Position numbers and translations under genes: made by a program. A DNA stretch of 64,000 nt from Salirhabdus euzebyi (lineage in GTDB: Bacteria > Bacillota > Bacilli > Bacillales > Alkalibacillaceae), in NCBI RefSeq assembly GCF_014207435.1, contig NZ_JACHGH010000009.1, forward strand, positions 17,406 to 81,405, in the 5' to 3' direction. The notes below the pieces were generated by a model, which searched no databases, had not been told where the DNA came from, and saw only the letters and a program-made list of their open reading frames with translations. The stretch's first letter is position 1; every line of letters starts with the position of its first letter. Below, piece after piece: positions 49,169 through 59,065 of this stretch.

Positions 49169-50107
49169 ATGAAGAAATCAAACGTTATAACTGAGGGAGC
49201 ACTGTTTTCTGCAATTTACCTTTTGTTATTATTAATGACTTTATATATCCCTTTTATAGAAATAGTCTCTATATTTTTACTTCCACTACCGTTTGTAATA
49301 TATGCGTATAAAAACGGTATCCAAGCATCTGTTATTATGTTTTTGGCAACTAGTGTGCTAACCATAATCGTAGCATCCATATTTAGTTTGCCACTAACGC
49401 TTATGGCTGGGATCGGTGGAATAACAGTCGGCGTATGTCTTCATTATAAAAAATCAGTATATGAAACGTGGGCAACTGGTGCAGTAGCTTTTGCGTTAGG
49501 TTTTTTAGCTATTTTAGGGATTGGACAGTTGTTGTTTCAGGTTAATTTTGTTGATGAATTGAATAATTTAATCGATATATCTCTGCAGAATACACAGGAA
49601 TTAATAAAACAGTTAGGGACCTCTGAAGAAGCCCTACTACAAATAGAAGAGCAAATGAAGCAGCTTACGTATTTAATTCCTACTATAATTGGATTCATTG
49701 GAATTCTTTATAGCTTTTTAGCAATTTGGTTTGGTTTTAAAATCATTAACAGACTTGAAAATAAAACGTATGCTTTTCCACCTTTGCGTGATTTTAAACT
49801 ACCAATTTCACTTATTTGGTATTATTTTATTGCTATGATTTTAATGTGGGTTGATACGGAACAGGGTAGTACTTTAAATCAAGCAGCAGTAAACATTTTC
49901 ACCTTAGTAGGAGCGCTTATCACCTTACAAGGTTTATCTTTTATATTCTATTACGTACATGCAAAAAAGAAGTCAAAAGGAATTATTATCGGAACGATTG
50001 TAATGGTTGTACTACTTCCATTTATATTCCTTTATCCATTAAGAATTTTAGGTATAATTGATTTAGGTTTTAATTTGAGGGACCGTTTAAACAAAGAAAG
50101 TAAGTAA
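49169..50107 (+). CDS. yybS: YybS-family membrane protein (DUF2232)
   Basis: A 312-residue protein with about eight hydrophobic segments, starting KSNVITEGALFSAIYLLLLL, and with a soluble loop near 130-165. It is the YybS homologue, conserved upstream of gdpP in Bacilli. The function is unknown; the fold resembles ECF-type S components. ATG follows GAGGTG. It is 34 bases from gdpP and probably in one operon with it. Confidence 0.88.
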   Translation: MKKSNVITEGALFSAIYLLLLLMTLYIPFIEIVSIFLLPLPFVIYAYKNGIQASVIMFLATSVLTIIVASIFSLPLTLMAGIGGITVGVCLHYKKSVYETWATGAVAFALGFLAILGIGQLLFQVNFVDELNNLIDISLQNTQELIKQLGTSEEALLQIEEQMKQLTYLIPTIIGFIGILYSFLAIWFGFKIINRLENKTYAFPPLRDFKLPISLIWYYFIAMILMWVDTEQGSTLNQAAVNIFTLVGALITLQGLSFIFYYVHAKKKSKGIIIGTIVMVVLLPFIFLYPLRILGIIDLGFNLRDRLNKESK

Positions 50108-50141
50108 TCTGAGTTAACCTTATTGGTTAGGAGTTGGCTTT

Positions 50142-52118
50142 ATGTCAAATCTTTTTAAGAAAATTCCGCTAAATCGTCATATTTGGATCATATATGCTCT
50201 ATCCCTATTCTTCCTTGGATTTGTTTTTTATTTTCAATGGATTATTGGAATTGTGATGGCAATTTTACTCGCCTTTACGATGTACAATAGTATAAAGACA
50301 GAACAGGAACTTCAGGATCAGGCAGAAGAATATATTTCAACACTCTCTTATCGAGTTAAGAAGGTTGGAGAAGAGGCATTGAATGAAATGCCAATAGGTA
50401 TTGTCCTTTTTAGTGAGGAATATGAAATAGAATGGACAAATCCTTACGTTAATATTTTTGCCGATAATGAGACATTAGTAGGTTATAGCTTAAACCAAAT
50501 ATCAGAAGAATTAATACCTGCAATCAAAGAGGATAAAGAAGAGTTATGGTTTGAATTTGATGTGAAAAGTTTTCAAGCAATAATCAAAAGAGATGAACGT
50601 CTCATATATTTCTTTGATCAGACAAAACAGGTAGAAATAGAGACATTATATCAAAATGAACAAACCATATTAGGAATCATCTTTTTAGATAACTATGAAG
50701 AAGTTACACAAGCCATGGATGACACCTCTAAAAGTCATTTAAACTCCCAAATGACCTCTATATTAAATAAATGGTCTGGTGAGTACAATATCTACTTAAA
50801 ACGAACGTCACAAGAACGTTTTCTTGCAGTTATGAATTTAGAAGTATTAGACCAAATAGAGAAGACTAAGTTTGAAATTCTTGATGAAGTAAGGGAACTT
50901 ATTTCGGATAAAAATGTACCGTTAACATTAAGTATTGGAATCGGAAAAGGTACTTCATCTACTTTACGAGAATTAGGTGAATTAGCTCAATCTAGTCTTG
51001 ATCTAGCATTAGGTCGTGGTGGAGATCAAGTTGTCATTAAGGATGAAAGTGGAAAAGTTAAGTTTTTCGGTGGCAAAACGAATCCAATGGAAAAAAGAAC
51101 GAGAGTTCGTGCTAGGGTTATTTCTCACGCATTAAAGGAATTAGTAAAAGAGAGTGATCAAGTAATTATTATGGGCCATAAAAACCCAGACATGGACTCG
51201 ATTGGGGCTGCTATAGGTATCTTAAAGGTAGCTCAAGCCAATCAAAAAAATGGGTATGTTGTTTTTGATCCTGAAGGTGTGCACACAGGAGTTCAAAGGT
51301 TAATGGATGTCATTTATGAGGACTCATCCTTAGCACAGTGGCTTATTTCCCCGGACTCAACTTTAGATATTGTGACAAAAAACACATTGCTAGTAATAGT
51401 AGATACCCATAAACCTTCTTTAGTAATGGAAGAACGTCTATTAGCTAAAACAGACCATGTGGTTGTTATAGATCACCATAGAAGAGCAGAGGAGTTTATC
51501 AAAGATCCAACGCTTGTTTATATGGAGCCATACGCCTCTTCTACAGCGGAATTAGTTACAGAACTATTAGAATACCAGCCAGGAACTTTGAAGCTTAATA
51601 TGCTGGAATCTACTGCACTTTTAGCAGGCATAATTGTTGATACAAAATATTTCACGCTTCGCACAGGCTCACGTACATTTGATGCAGCATCATATCTAAG
51701 GTCTAAAGGTGCTGACACTGTTTTAGTCCAAAAGTTAATGAAAGAAGATATTAATGTATATGTCCGTAGAAGTAAACTTATCGAGAATACAGAGCTATAC
51801 AAAAGTGGTATAGCAATTGTAAAAGCAGATCCAGGGGAAGTGTATGGACCTGTCCTAATTGCACAAGCAGCAGACACCCTTTTAACAATGAGTGATATTA
51901 AAGCGTCATTCGTCATATCCGAACGAGATGACGGGAAAATTGGTATAAGTGCACGTTCATTAGGTGATATAAACGTACAAATAATTATGGAAAAAATGAA
52001 TGGCGGTGGACACTTAACAAATGCCGCAACACAATTAAATGACACAACTGTAGATGAAGTTGCAGAACAGTTGAAGAAAATAATTGATCAATACGTTGAA
52101 GGGAGCGATGATGAATGA
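50142..52118 (+). CDS. gdpP: Cyclic di-AMP phosphodiesterase GdpP
   Basis: Degrades c-di-AMP, which controls potassium, osmotic and cell-wall balance. The 658-residue membrane protein has two N-terminal membrane segments (about 13-55) and a PAS-like domain. A degenerate GGDEF domain follows, and then the DHH-DHHA1 catalytic part with [11 protein letters not shown] near 343 and IDHHRR near 443, and a GGGHLTNAA motif near the end. It matches the B. subtilis YybT layout. It overlaps rplI by four bases. Confidence 0.95.
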   Translation: MSNLFKKIPLNRHIWIIYALSLFFLGFVFYFQWIIGIVMAILLAFTMYNSIKTEQELQDQAEEYISTLSYRVKKVGEEALNEMPIGIVLFSEEYEIEWTNPYVNIFADNETLVGYSLNQISEELIPAIKEDKEELWFEFDVKSFQAIIKRDERLIYFFDQTKQVEIETLYQNEQTILGIIFLDNYEEVTQAMDDTSKSHLNSQMTSILNKWSGEYNIYLKRTSQERFLAVMNLEVLDQIEKTKFEILDEVRELISDKNVPLTLSIGIGKGTSSTLRELGELAQSSLDLALGRGGDQVVIKDESGKVKFFGGKTNPMEKRTRVRARVISHALKELVKESDQVIIMGHKNPDMDSIGAAIGILKVAQANQKNGYVVFDPEGVHTGVQRLMDVIYEDSSLAQWLISPDSTLDIVTKNTLLVIVDTHKPSLVMEERLLAKTDHVVVIDHHRRAEEFIKDPTLVYMEPYASSTAELVTELLEYQPGTLKLNMLESTALLAGIIVDTKYFTLRTGSRTFDAASYLRSKGADTVLVQKLMKEDINVYVRRSKLIENTELYKSGIAIVKADPGEVYGPVLIAQAADTLLTMSDIKASFVISERDDGKIGISARSLGDINVQIIMEKMNGGGHLTNAATQLNDTTVDEVAEQLKKIIDQYVEGSDDE

Positions 52119-52561
52119 AAGTCATATTCACAAAAGACGTAAAAGGTAAAGGGAAAAAAGGTGATGTTAAAGAGGTAGCTGAGGGCTATGCCCGAAACTA
52201 TTTATTGAAAAATAATTTAGCTGTAGAAGCAACAAATGCTAATTTAAGTGCTTTAAAGGCTAAAAAAAATAAAGAGCAAAAATTAGAGCAAGAAGAATTA
52301 GAAGATGCTAAGAAGCTAAAAGAAACGTTAGCGTCTCTAACAGTTGAATTAGCTGCAAAAGCTGGAGATGGTGGACGTCTTTTTGGATCTGTTACGAGTA
52401 AGCAAATAGCAGATGCGTTAAAAAAGAAGCATAAAATAAACATTGATAAAAGGAAAATTGAGCTTGATCAGCCAATACGAGCATTAGGTTTTACGGATGT
52501 TCCAGTAAAACTTCATCCAGATGTAGTTGGAACAATAAAAGTACACATTGGAGAAAAATAG
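52115..52561 (+). CDS. rplI: 50S ribosomal protein L9
   Basis: A 148-residue L9 with the N-terminal domain [20 protein letters not shown], the long connecting helix and the C-terminal domain ending in an [12 protein letters not shown] strand. ATGA overlap couples it to gdpP. It precedes the replicative helicase gene, the usual Bacillus order. Confidence 0.96.
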   Translation: MKVIFTKDVKGKGKKGDVKEVAEGYARNYLLKNNLAVEATNANLSALKAKKNKEQKLEQEELEDAKKLKETLASLTVELAAKAGDGGRLFGSVTSKQIADALKKKHKINIDKRKIELDQPIRALGFTDVPVKLHPDVVGTIKVHIGEK

Positions 52562-52597
52562 ATATAAGACTTCTTCATAATCAAGGGGGAACTTGTT

Positions 52598-53962
52598 TTG
52601 AGTGAGATTTGGAATGACCGTACTCCACCTCATAATATAGAAGCTGAACAAGCAGTACTAGGGGCTATATTTCTAGAACCACAGGCAATTGTAGCGGCTT
52701 CAGAATTGTTGCTTCCAGATGATTTTTATCGTGCGAGCCATCAAAAAATATATGAGATTATGTTAACACTTTCGGACAAGGGTGAACCTATAGATTTAGT
52801 AACCGTAACTACTATTTTATCCAATAAAAAGATGCTAGATGACGTTGGAGGGGTTTCTTATCTTAGTGACCTTGCTAACTCTGTTCCGACAGCAGCAAAT
52901 ATAGAATACTATGCAAGAATAGTAGAAGAAAAATCTACTTTACGTAGATTGATTACAGCAGCTACTAATATAGTAAAAACAGGTTTTTCTGAGGAAGAAG
53001 AATTAGATTATGTCTTAAATGAAGCAGAAAAAAGTATATTGGAAGTTTCCCATAAAAACAACTCGGGCGCTTTTAAAAATATTAAAGATGTTTTAATAGA
53101 AGTCTATGACAATATAGAACAATTACATCATAGTAAGGCCGATGTTACTGGAATACCTACTGGTTTTAAAGATTTAGACAGAATAACCTCTGGCTTTCAA
53201 CGAAATGATTTGATTATCATTGCAGCTCGACCTTCAGTAGGTAAAACTGCGTTTGCATTAAATATCGCTCAAAATGTTTCTATTCATGCACAAGAAAACA
53301 TTGCTATTTTTAGTTTGGAGATGGGTGCTGATCAACTAGTTATGCGTATGTTGTGTGCAGAAGGCAACATCGATGCCCAACGATTAAGAACTGGTAAATT
53401 AGAAGCAGAAGACTGGGGTAAGCTAACGATGGCGATGGGTAGCTTATCTAATGCTGGTATCTTCATAGATGATACCCCAGGTATAAGAGTAAATGACATC
53501 CGTGCTAAGTGCAGAAGACTTAAACAGGAACATGGACTTGGAATGATATTGATAGATTATTTACAATTAATTCAAGGTAGCGGTAGAGGCGGAGAAAATC
53601 GTCAACAAGAAGTTTCTGAGATTTCGAGACAGTTAAAAGGGTTGGCAAGGGAATTAAATGTTCCTCTGATAGCATTATCACAGCTTTCACGTGGAGTAGA
53701 ACAAAGACAAGATAAGAGACCTATGATGTCCGACCTAAGGGAATCAGGAAGTATTGAGCAAGATGCTGATATAGTTGGATTTCTATATCGTGATGATTAC
53801 TATAATAAAGAAGAATCAGAAAAACAAAACATTATAGAAATTATTATTGCTAAACAAAGAAATGGTCCAGTAGGGAATGTCGAACTCGCATTTGTAAAAG
53901 AATACAATAAGTTTGTAAACTTAGATCATCGATATAGGCAAGAAGAAGTTCCGCCAGCCTAA
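52598..53962 (+). CDS. dnaC: Replicative DNA helicase
   Basis: The hexameric 5'-3' helicase of the fork (DnaB of other bacteria, called DnaC in B. subtilis). The 454-residue protein has an N-terminal helical domain (about 1-110) and a RecA-like domain. The latter carries Walker A ARPSVGKTAF at about 209-218, Walker B MILIDYLQLI and the H4 segment ALSQLSRGVEQR. The start is TTG 52598 after AAGGGGGAAC. A terminator follows. Confidence 0.96.
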   Translation: MSEIWNDRTPPHNIEAEQAVLGAIFLEPQAIVAASELLLPDDFYRASHQKIYEIMLTLSDKGEPIDLVTVTTILSNKKMLDDVGGVSYLSDLANSVPTAANIEYYARIVEEKSTLRRLITAATNIVKTGFSEEEELDYVLNEAEKSILEVSHKNNSGAFKNIKDVLIEVYDNIEQLHHSKADVTGIPTGFKDLDRITSGFQRNDLIIIAARPSVGKTAFALNIAQNVSIHAQENIAIFSLEMGADQLVMRMLCAEGNIDAQRLRTGKLEAEDWGKLTMAMGSLSNAGIFIDDTPGIRVNDIRAKCRRLKQEHGLGMILIDYLQLIQGSGRGGENRQQEVSEISRQLKGLARELNVPLIALSQLSRGVEQRQDKRPMMSDLRESGSIEQDADIVGFLYRDDYYNKEESEKQNIIEIIIAKQRNGPVGNVELAFVKEYNKFVNLDHRYRQEEVPPA

Positions 53963-53976
53963 TAGAATATGTTAGA

Positions 53977-54014
53977 AAGGCCAAATCATGTGTATAAGAT
54001 GGTTTGGTCTTTTT
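53977..54014 (+). terminator. Terminator of the gdpP-rplI-dnaC unit
   Basis: AAGGCCAAATCAT pairs with ATGGTTTGGTCTT (one wobble), followed by seven T residues. Confidence 0.85.
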
Positions 54015-54162
54015 TTCTGTCTTATAAAAATGAGGTTTCTTAAAATAAAGCCTCTATTAGCATTGCAAAGTATACGGATTAAAATGGCATAATTAGTATT
54101 AAAAAAGGGAAATTTAAATAGAAGCATTATTATGGAAGTTTTTTCTTCTGTTGTTTCTAACT

Positions 54163-54206
54163 ATTTGCGAACAAATAAAAACATTATTCAATAAATGTTC
54201 GGAATA
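54163..54206. promoter_or_regulatory. Pair of inverted PurBox-like sites upstream of purA
   Basis: ATTTGCGAACAAA lies near 54163-54175. The reverse-oriented AATGTTCGGAATA lies near 54194-54206, 18 bases away. Both resemble the AWWWCCGAACWWT boxes bound by the Bacillus purine repressor PurR, and the inverted pair just before a promoter is the usual arrangement. Each has one deviation from consensus. Assignment is inferred. Confidence 0.65.
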
Positions 54207-54208
54207 TA

Positions 54209-54238
54209 TTGACGAATATAATAAAATATTGGTAGAAT
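54209..54238 (+). promoter_or_regulatory. Promoter of purA
   Basis: TTGACG, an 18-base spacer and TAGAAT, about 42 bases before the ATG. Confidence 0.6.
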
Positions 54239-54280
54239 AATCGAGGTATTAAATGAAGTATATAATTTGGAGGTGCCCAT

Positions 54281-55567
54281 ATGACAACAGCGGTAGTAGT
54301 AGGAACACAGTGGGGAGACGAAGGAAAAGGAAAAATTACAGATTTCTTATCACAGAAGGCTCACATTGTTGCTCGATATCAAGGTGGTAATAACGCTGGT
54401 CATACTATTAAATTTGGTGGAGATACATATAAATTACACTTAATTCCATCAGGTATTTTTTATCAAGATAAAATTTGTGTTATGGGTAATGGAATGGTTA
54501 TTAATCCCAAAGCACTCCTAGATGAAATAAAATATTTAAAGGAAAGAAATATTGCAGTTGACCATTTAAAGATTAGTAATAGAGCCCATGTTATTTTACC
54601 TTACCATCAAAAATTAGATGAACTTCAAGAAGCGTTCAAGGGTGAAAATAAAATAGGGACAACTAAAAAGGGAATTGGGCCAGCCTATACCGATAAAGCA
54701 TCTAGAATGGGTATTCGTATGGCTGATCTTTTAGATAAAGAATTATTCCATGAAAAATTAACTCAAAATGTGAATGAAAAAAATATGTGGTTCGAAAAAA
54801 TATATGAATCAGAGCCGATGGCTGTTGATGAAATATTTGAAGAATACTATCAATATGGGCAACAATTAGCCTCTTTTGTATGTGATACTTCTGTTATTTT
54901 AGATGATGCAATTCAAGAAGGAAACCACATTTTGTTTGAAGGTGCTCAAGGCGTTTTACTTGATATCGATCAAGGAACATATCCTTATGTGACTTCCTCT
55001 AACCCTACTGCTGGTGGGGTAACAGTAGGAGCAGGAATCGGTCCTTCTAAAATTGACCGAGTAATGGGTGTTTCAAAAGCATATACAACACGAGTAGGAG
55101 ATGGACCATTTCCTACAGAGTTAATGAACGATATTGGTGACCAAATACGTGAAGTTGGAAGAGAATACGGAACAACTACTGGTCGTCCTAGACGTGTGGG
55201 CTGGTTTGATGCTGTTGTCGTTAAGCATTCTAGACGTGTTAGTGGTATAACAGATTTATCGCTGAATTCGTTAGATGTTTTAACAGGCATCGATACATTA
55301 AAAATCTGTGTAGGATATGAATATAACGGTCAAATTATAGATGAATATCCAGCCAATTTAAATGTTCTTGCTAAGTGTAAGCCTGTCTATGAAGAGTTAA
55401 AAGGATGGTCTGAAAATATAACAAGTGCCAAGTCATTGGAAGATTTACCTGACAATACTAGACACTATATCAAAAGAGTATCAGAGCTAACAGGAATACC
55501 TGTATCTATTTTTTCTGTAGGTCCAGATCGTACCCAGACAAATGTTCTATCGGATATATATGAATAA
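54281..55567 (+). CDS. purA: Adenylosuccinate synthetase
   Basis: Joins aspartate to IMP with GTP, the first step of AMP synthesis. The 428-residue protein has the glycine-rich loop [11 protein letters not shown] at about 7-17, NNAGHT with its catalytic His near 41, the [11 protein letters not shown] segment and [15 protein letters not shown] follows GGAGGTG. PurBox-like sites upstream suggest repression by excess adenine or guanine. A strong terminator follows. Confidence 0.97.
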   Translation: MTTAVVVGTQWGDEGKGKITDFLSQKAHIVARYQGGNNAGHTIKFGGDTYKLHLIPSGIFYQDKICVMGNGMVINPKALLDEIKYLKERNIAVDHLKISNRAHVILPYHQKLDELQEAFKGENKIGTTKKGIGPAYTDKASRMGIRMADLLDKELFHEKLTQNVNEKNMWFEKIYESEPMAVDEIFEEYYQYGQQLASFVCDTSVILDDAIQEGNHILFEGAQGVLLDIDQGTYPYVTSSNPTAGGVTVGAGIGPSKIDRVMGVSKAYTTRVGDGPFPTELMNDIGDQIREVGREYGTTTGRPRRVGWFDAVVVKHSRRVSGITDLSLNSLDVLTGIDTLKICVGYEYNGQIIDEYPANLNVLAKCKPVYEELKGWSENITSAKSLEDLPDNTRHYIKRVSELTGIPVSIFSVGPDRTQTNVLSDIYE

Positions 55568-55587
55568 AAAAGAATAGAAATTATGAG

Positions 55588-55617
55588 AAAAAAGCTACAC
55601 ACTTATGTAGCTTTTTT
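55588..55617 (+). terminator. Terminator of purA
   Basis: AAAAAAGCTACA and TGTAGCTTTTTT form a 12-bp stem around CACTTA. Confidence 0.9.
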
Positions 55618-55678
55618 CTTATGCATAGACATATTCTATCAATCCAATTTTTAACAAAAAATATTTATGTAAAATTTA

Positions 55679-55708
55679 TTGTCAGACAGTAAAAAAATAT
55701 GATATATT
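55679..55708 (+). promoter_or_regulatory. Promoter of the tRNA cluster
   Basis: TTGTCA, an 18-base spacer and TATATT, about 31 bases before tRNA-Glu. Confidence 0.5.
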
Positions 55709-55739
55709 AATAACGCTGTCAGAAATAGTCGAAATACAT

Positions 55740-55814
55740 GGCCCGTTGGTCAAGCGGTTAAGACACCGCCCTTTCACGGCGGTAACACGGGTTCGAATCC
55801 CGTACGGGTCACCA
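55740..55814 (+). tRNA. tRNA-Glu (anticodon TTC)
   Basis: A complete cloverleaf starting GGCCCGTTGGTCAAG, with the anticodon in CCCTTTCACGG, T-arm GGTTCGAATCC and an encoded CCA. Confidence 0.95.
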
Positions 55815-55830
55815 TATAATTAATAGAAAC

Positions 55831-55907
55831 GGTCCGGTAGTTCAGTTGGTTAGAATGCCTGCCTGTCACGCAGGAGGTCGCGGGTTCGAGTCCCGTCCGG
55901 ACCGCCA
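55831..55907 (+). tRNA. tRNA-Asp (anticodon GTC)
   Basis: A complete cloverleaf with acceptor GGTCCGG/CCGGACC, the anticodon in GCCTGTCACGC, T-arm GGTTCGAGTCC and an encoded CCA. Confidence 0.95.
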
Positions 55908-55940
55908 TTTTTTTGCCCTTTTTAATAGTAACTTAATAAC

Positions 55941-55964
55941 GACTCGGTAGCTCAGTCGGTAGAG
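55941..55964 (+). pseudogene. Truncated 5' part of a tRNA-Phe-like gene
   Basis: The 24 bases at 55941-55964 match the first 24 of the intact tRNA-Phe at 56123, with one substitution at position 2. The match ends inside the D-arm (after GTAGAG) and the anticodon and T halves are missing. What follows is a non-tRNA sequence of about 150 bases. It lies in the right place for a cluster member, so it is a duplication remnant or a tRNA broken by an insertion. Confidence 0.8.
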
Positions 55965-55973
55965 AAGCAGTAA

Positions 55974-56056
55974 TTCTCCTAGCAATTACATCTATGTTGG
56001 GCTTTGCGAGGAGCGTATACTTCACCGTAAGCTTGCAACGAGACGAGCACAATACT
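55974..56056. repeat. Hairpin-forming insert between the tRNA fragment and tRNA-Phe
   Basis: CTCCTAGCAA (about 55977-55986) pairs with TTGCGAGGAG (about 56005-56014), with one mismatch. It is followed by a G+C-richer stretch containing GCTTGCAACGAGACGAGC. The composition and structure resemble an intergenic repeat element rather than tRNA sequence. No open frame is present. Confidence 0.4.
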
Positions 56057-56122
56057 TCAAATAATAATCTTCGAAACTAGATATATGAGGGAAGATAAGT
56101 CAACTGTATATAATATAATTAT

Positions 56123-56195
<73 letters not shown>

Positions 56196-56200
56196 TCTTA

Positions 56201-56227
56201 AAAAGCAGAACATTTCGTTCTGCTTTT
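56201..56227 (+). terminator. Terminator of the tRNA cluster
   Basis: AAAAGCAGAAC and GTTCTGCTTTT form an 11-bp stem around ATTTC, followed by T. Confidence 0.88.
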
Positions 56228-56325
56228 TATTTTTATCTTCTACTAACCTAAGAGTAGTATAAAAAGTAGTAAACTAGGCTAAAATTATAGAAAATATTAG
56301 GAATTATATTAGTGTTTGGTAGCTT

Positions 56326-56342
56326 TGTAATCTATTTGTTAC
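56326..56342 (+). promoter_or_regulatory. WalR-type binding box upstream of the M23 peptidase gene
   Basis: TGTAATCTATTTGTTAC fits the WalR (YycF) consensus TGTWAH-N5-TGTWAH at every defined position. A second, imperfect copy on the other strand, TGTAAT-N5-TGTATA, lies near 56440-56456. The 56228-56580 interval is otherwise AT-rich and gene-free. The peptidase gene downstream and the walRK operon itself make this a plausible regulon member. Confidence 0.7.
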
Positions 56343-56580
56343 ATTCATTTGTAGAAAAAAATAAATTCATAGTTGATAAATTTACATATTACACTTATGG
56401 AATAAAAATATACTTTTTGTTTGTATAAAATTTACATTTTTTATACAAGTTTATTACATTATTCCCAGTACTATTTATTTAGTTAATAGGTTTGTGGTAG
56501 ATTTATATACGTAGCATTTTTGCCTTAAAATACCAAACTACTGTAACTCTGGTAGGTCAACACTATAGGAGGAAAAGGTT

Positions 56581-58131
56581 GTGAGGAACATTAAAAACAA
56601 AAAAAATAAGTTTTTACACAGTAACATCCTACATAAGGTTATTTTACTAGTTTGTCTTGGTTTAGTATTTTCCTTTACTTCAGTATATGCAGATACGGAT
56701 GAGTTCCCTCGTGTTTACCATGTGTATGTGGATGGTAAACATTTAGGTACTGTTGGAAGTAAAGAAGTAGTGGAAGATTTCTTAGAAGAACAGATTAGTA
56801 TTTATAAGGCAGAATTAGTAACCACACTAACTGAGGATCAATCCGAAATAGATGAGGAGAAGTTAAATCTATCTGTTGATCAAGAAATTACCTACATATC
56901 GGAAAACGCCTTTCAACCTTCTTTTAATAACCAGCATGTTTTAGACAAACTATCAAACGAAGTTACCTATATTATGAAGGCTTTAAAACTAGAAATTAAC
57001 GGTGAAGTCATCGGGTATTTTAGAGATGAAGAAGCGGTAAATGAAGTATTAAACAAATTAAAGTCAAAATATGTACCCGAAGAAGTTTTAGCTGAAATGA
57101 ACATGACAGATTATGAAATAAAAACTAATCAACCGAAAAATGAAGAATTAGATGAACAAGAAAATACAAATTTATCAGTTGAAGTGGACGACGAAACTGA
57201 TGAAGAATTAGCTATAGGAGAATCGAAAATAGTTGATGTTTCTTTATCTGAAGAGATTTCACTTTCGGAAGTGAAGATAGATCCTACTGAGTTACTATCG
57301 GTTGAACAAGCGCTTCTACTCTTAGAGAAAAATGAGCTAGCTGATGAAACATATGAAATTAAAGCAGGAGAAGTATTAAGTTCAATTGCAAGTGAACATG
57401 ACCTTTCTATTAACGAGCTTCTCCAATTAAATCCTGAATTGAAACAAGATTCCATTTTACAGGTAGGTCAGGAAATTAATATAAAAGCAGCAAAACCATT
57501 AATAGATGTTTTAGTTAAAGAAGAAGAAGTTGTTGAACGTGATTTAGCTTATAATACGAAATATGAAAAATCTGATGAACTTTTTAAAGGGCAACAAAAA
57601 GTGAAGCAAGAAGGAAAAGACGGTAAGATGAAAGTTCATTATGAAGTATTAAAACAAAATGGAAATGAAATAGAACGTAAAATAATTAATCAGGAAATTA
57701 CAGAAGAACCAGTGAGCAAGATAATTATTCAAGGAACAAAGGTAATCCCATCAAGAGGTACAGGTAGTTTTCATTGGCCTACTGCAGGTGGTACGATAAC
57801 CAGTTATATGGGCCCTCGTTGGGGTAGCTACCATAAAGGAATTGATATTGCAGGAGTAAGTAATAAAACTATTTATGCTGCGGATACTGGTGTTGTTACT
57901 TCTTCTGGATTTCGTAGTAATGGTTATGGCAATAGAATTGAAATAGACCATCAAAATGGATTTAAGACTACATATAGTCATCTATCTGCTATTTATGTTT
58001 CACCAGGTCAAACAGTTAAAAAAGGACAAGCCATTGGTTTAATGGGAGCAACTGGTTATTCTACGGGAATACATTTACATTTTGAAATGTACTTAAATGG
58101 CTCACTTACAAACCCACTTTCCCATTATTAA
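56581..58131 (+). CDS. Secreted peptidoglycan endopeptidase with LysM, G5 and M23 domains
   Basis: A 516-residue precursor. It starts at GTG 56581 after TAGGAGG and has a signal peptide (about 1-37, VILLVCLGLVFSFTSVYA). A long acidic region (about 40-250) precedes a LysM domain (about 259-302, YEIKAGEVLSSIASEH) and a G5-like domain (about 305-385). The M23 metallopeptidase domain (about 395-516) has zinc ligands in YHKGID and HLHFE. It should cut peptide cross-links in the wall during growth. A WalR-type box lies upstream and the walRK operon directly downstream, supporting WalRK control. It has its own terminator. Confidence 0.9.
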   Translation: MRNIKNKKNKFLHSNILHKVILLVCLGLVFSFTSVYADTDEFPRVYHVYVDGKHLGTVGSKEVVEDFLEEQISIYKAELVTTLTEDQSEIDEEKLNLSVDQEITYISENAFQPSFNNQHVLDKLSNEVTYIMKALKLEINGEVIGYFRDEEAVNEVLNKLKSKYVPEEVLAEMNMTDYEIKTNQPKNEELDEQENTNLSVEVDDETDEELAIGESKIVDVSLSEEISLSEVKIDPTELLSVEQALLLLEKNELADETYEIKAGEVLSSIASEHDLSINELLQLNPELKQDSILQVGQEINIKAAKPLIDVLVKEEEVVERDLAYNTKYEKSDELFKGQQKVKQEGKDGKMKVHYEVLKQNGNEIERKIINQEITEEPVSKIIIQGTKVIPSRGTGSFHWPTAGGTITSYMGPRWGSYHKGIDIAGVSNKTIYAADTGVVTSSGFRSNGYGNRIEIDHQNGFKTTYSHLSAIYVSPGQTVKKGQAIGLMGATGYSTGIHLHFEMYLNGSLTNPLSHY

Positions 58132-58140
58132 ATACAATAA

Positions 58141-58176
58141 AAAAGCCTCTAGCTTTAGGTTAAGCTAGAGGCTTTT
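58141..58176 (+). terminator. Terminator of the M23 peptidase gene
   Basis: AAAAGCCTCTAGCTT and AAGCTAGAGGCTTTT form a 15-bp stem around TAGGTT. Confidence 0.92.
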
Positions 58177-58354
58177 TCCTTAAAGTCAATTGCGGTAAGC
58201 TATGAAACAAAACATTTACCTGTGAAAGTTAGATATAGGTATCGTACTAATATTAAGATTACATTTCATATCAACTGATTGAAAAGACAATATTAGTAAA
58301 ATACGATAAAATGAAGTGATGGATATTATTATTCCAAAAGGGAAGTGTTGACGA

Positions 58355-59059
58355 ATGAATCATAAGATATTGGTTGTAGATGATGAGAAACCAATTGCGG
58401 ATATTTTGCAGTTTAATTTAGAAAAAGAAGGATACCACGTTGTGTGTGGATATGATGGAGATGAAGCAATCAAGTTAGTTCATCAAGAAAAACCGGATCT
58501 AATCCTTTTGGACATCATGCTTCCGCAAAAAGATGGAATGGAAGTCTGCCGAGAAATAAGAAACTTCTATAGTATGCCTATCATTATGTTAACAGCTAAG
58601 GATTCAGAAATAGATAAAGTGTTAGGCCTTGAGTTAGGGGCCGATGATTATGTAACAAAGCCATTTAGTAATCGAGAACTTATTGCTAGGGTTAAAGCAA
58701 ATTTGCGTCGTCATCAAAAAGGTGATGATAAAAACCAGAGTGAAAATCAAGATATTAGAATTGGGAAATTAGTTATACATCCTGATGCTTACAATGTATC
58801 CCGGGATGGCCTAGAAATTGAATTAACGCATCGAGAGTTTGAATTGCTTCATTATCTAGCAAGGCATATCGGACAAGTTATGACTAGAGAGCACTTATTA
58901 GAAACGGTATGGGGTTATGACTATTATGGGGATGTAAGAACGGTAGATGTTACTGTACGTAGACTTCGTGAAAAAATAGAAGAAAACCCTAGTAATCCGA
59001 AGTGGATCGTAACGAGAAGAGGCGTTGGCTATTATTTACGTAATCCTGATCAGGAGTAA
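58355..59059 (+). CDS. walR: Response regulator WalR
   Basis: The essential OmpR-family regulator of cell-wall hydrolase genes. The 234-residue protein has a receiver domain with DD near 9-10, phosphoacceptor Asp53 in LILLDIMLP, the TAKD loop and KPF. The C-terminal winged helix contains [20 protein letters not shown]. It is first gene of the walRKHIJ operon. ATG follows AAGGGAAGTG at a longer spacing. Confidence 0.97.
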   Translation: MNHKILVVDDEKPIADILQFNLEKEGYHVVCGYDGDEAIKLVHQEKPDLILLDIMLPQKDGMEVCREIRNFYSMPIIMLTAKDSEIDKVLGLELGADDYVTKPFSNRELIARVKANLRRHQKGDDKNQSENQDIRIGKLVIHPDAYNVSRDGLEIELTHREFELLHYLARHIGQVMTREHLLETVWGYDYYGDVRTVDVTVRRLREKIEENPSNPKWIVTRRGVGYYLRNPDQE

Positions 59060-59065
59060 TGCTTA

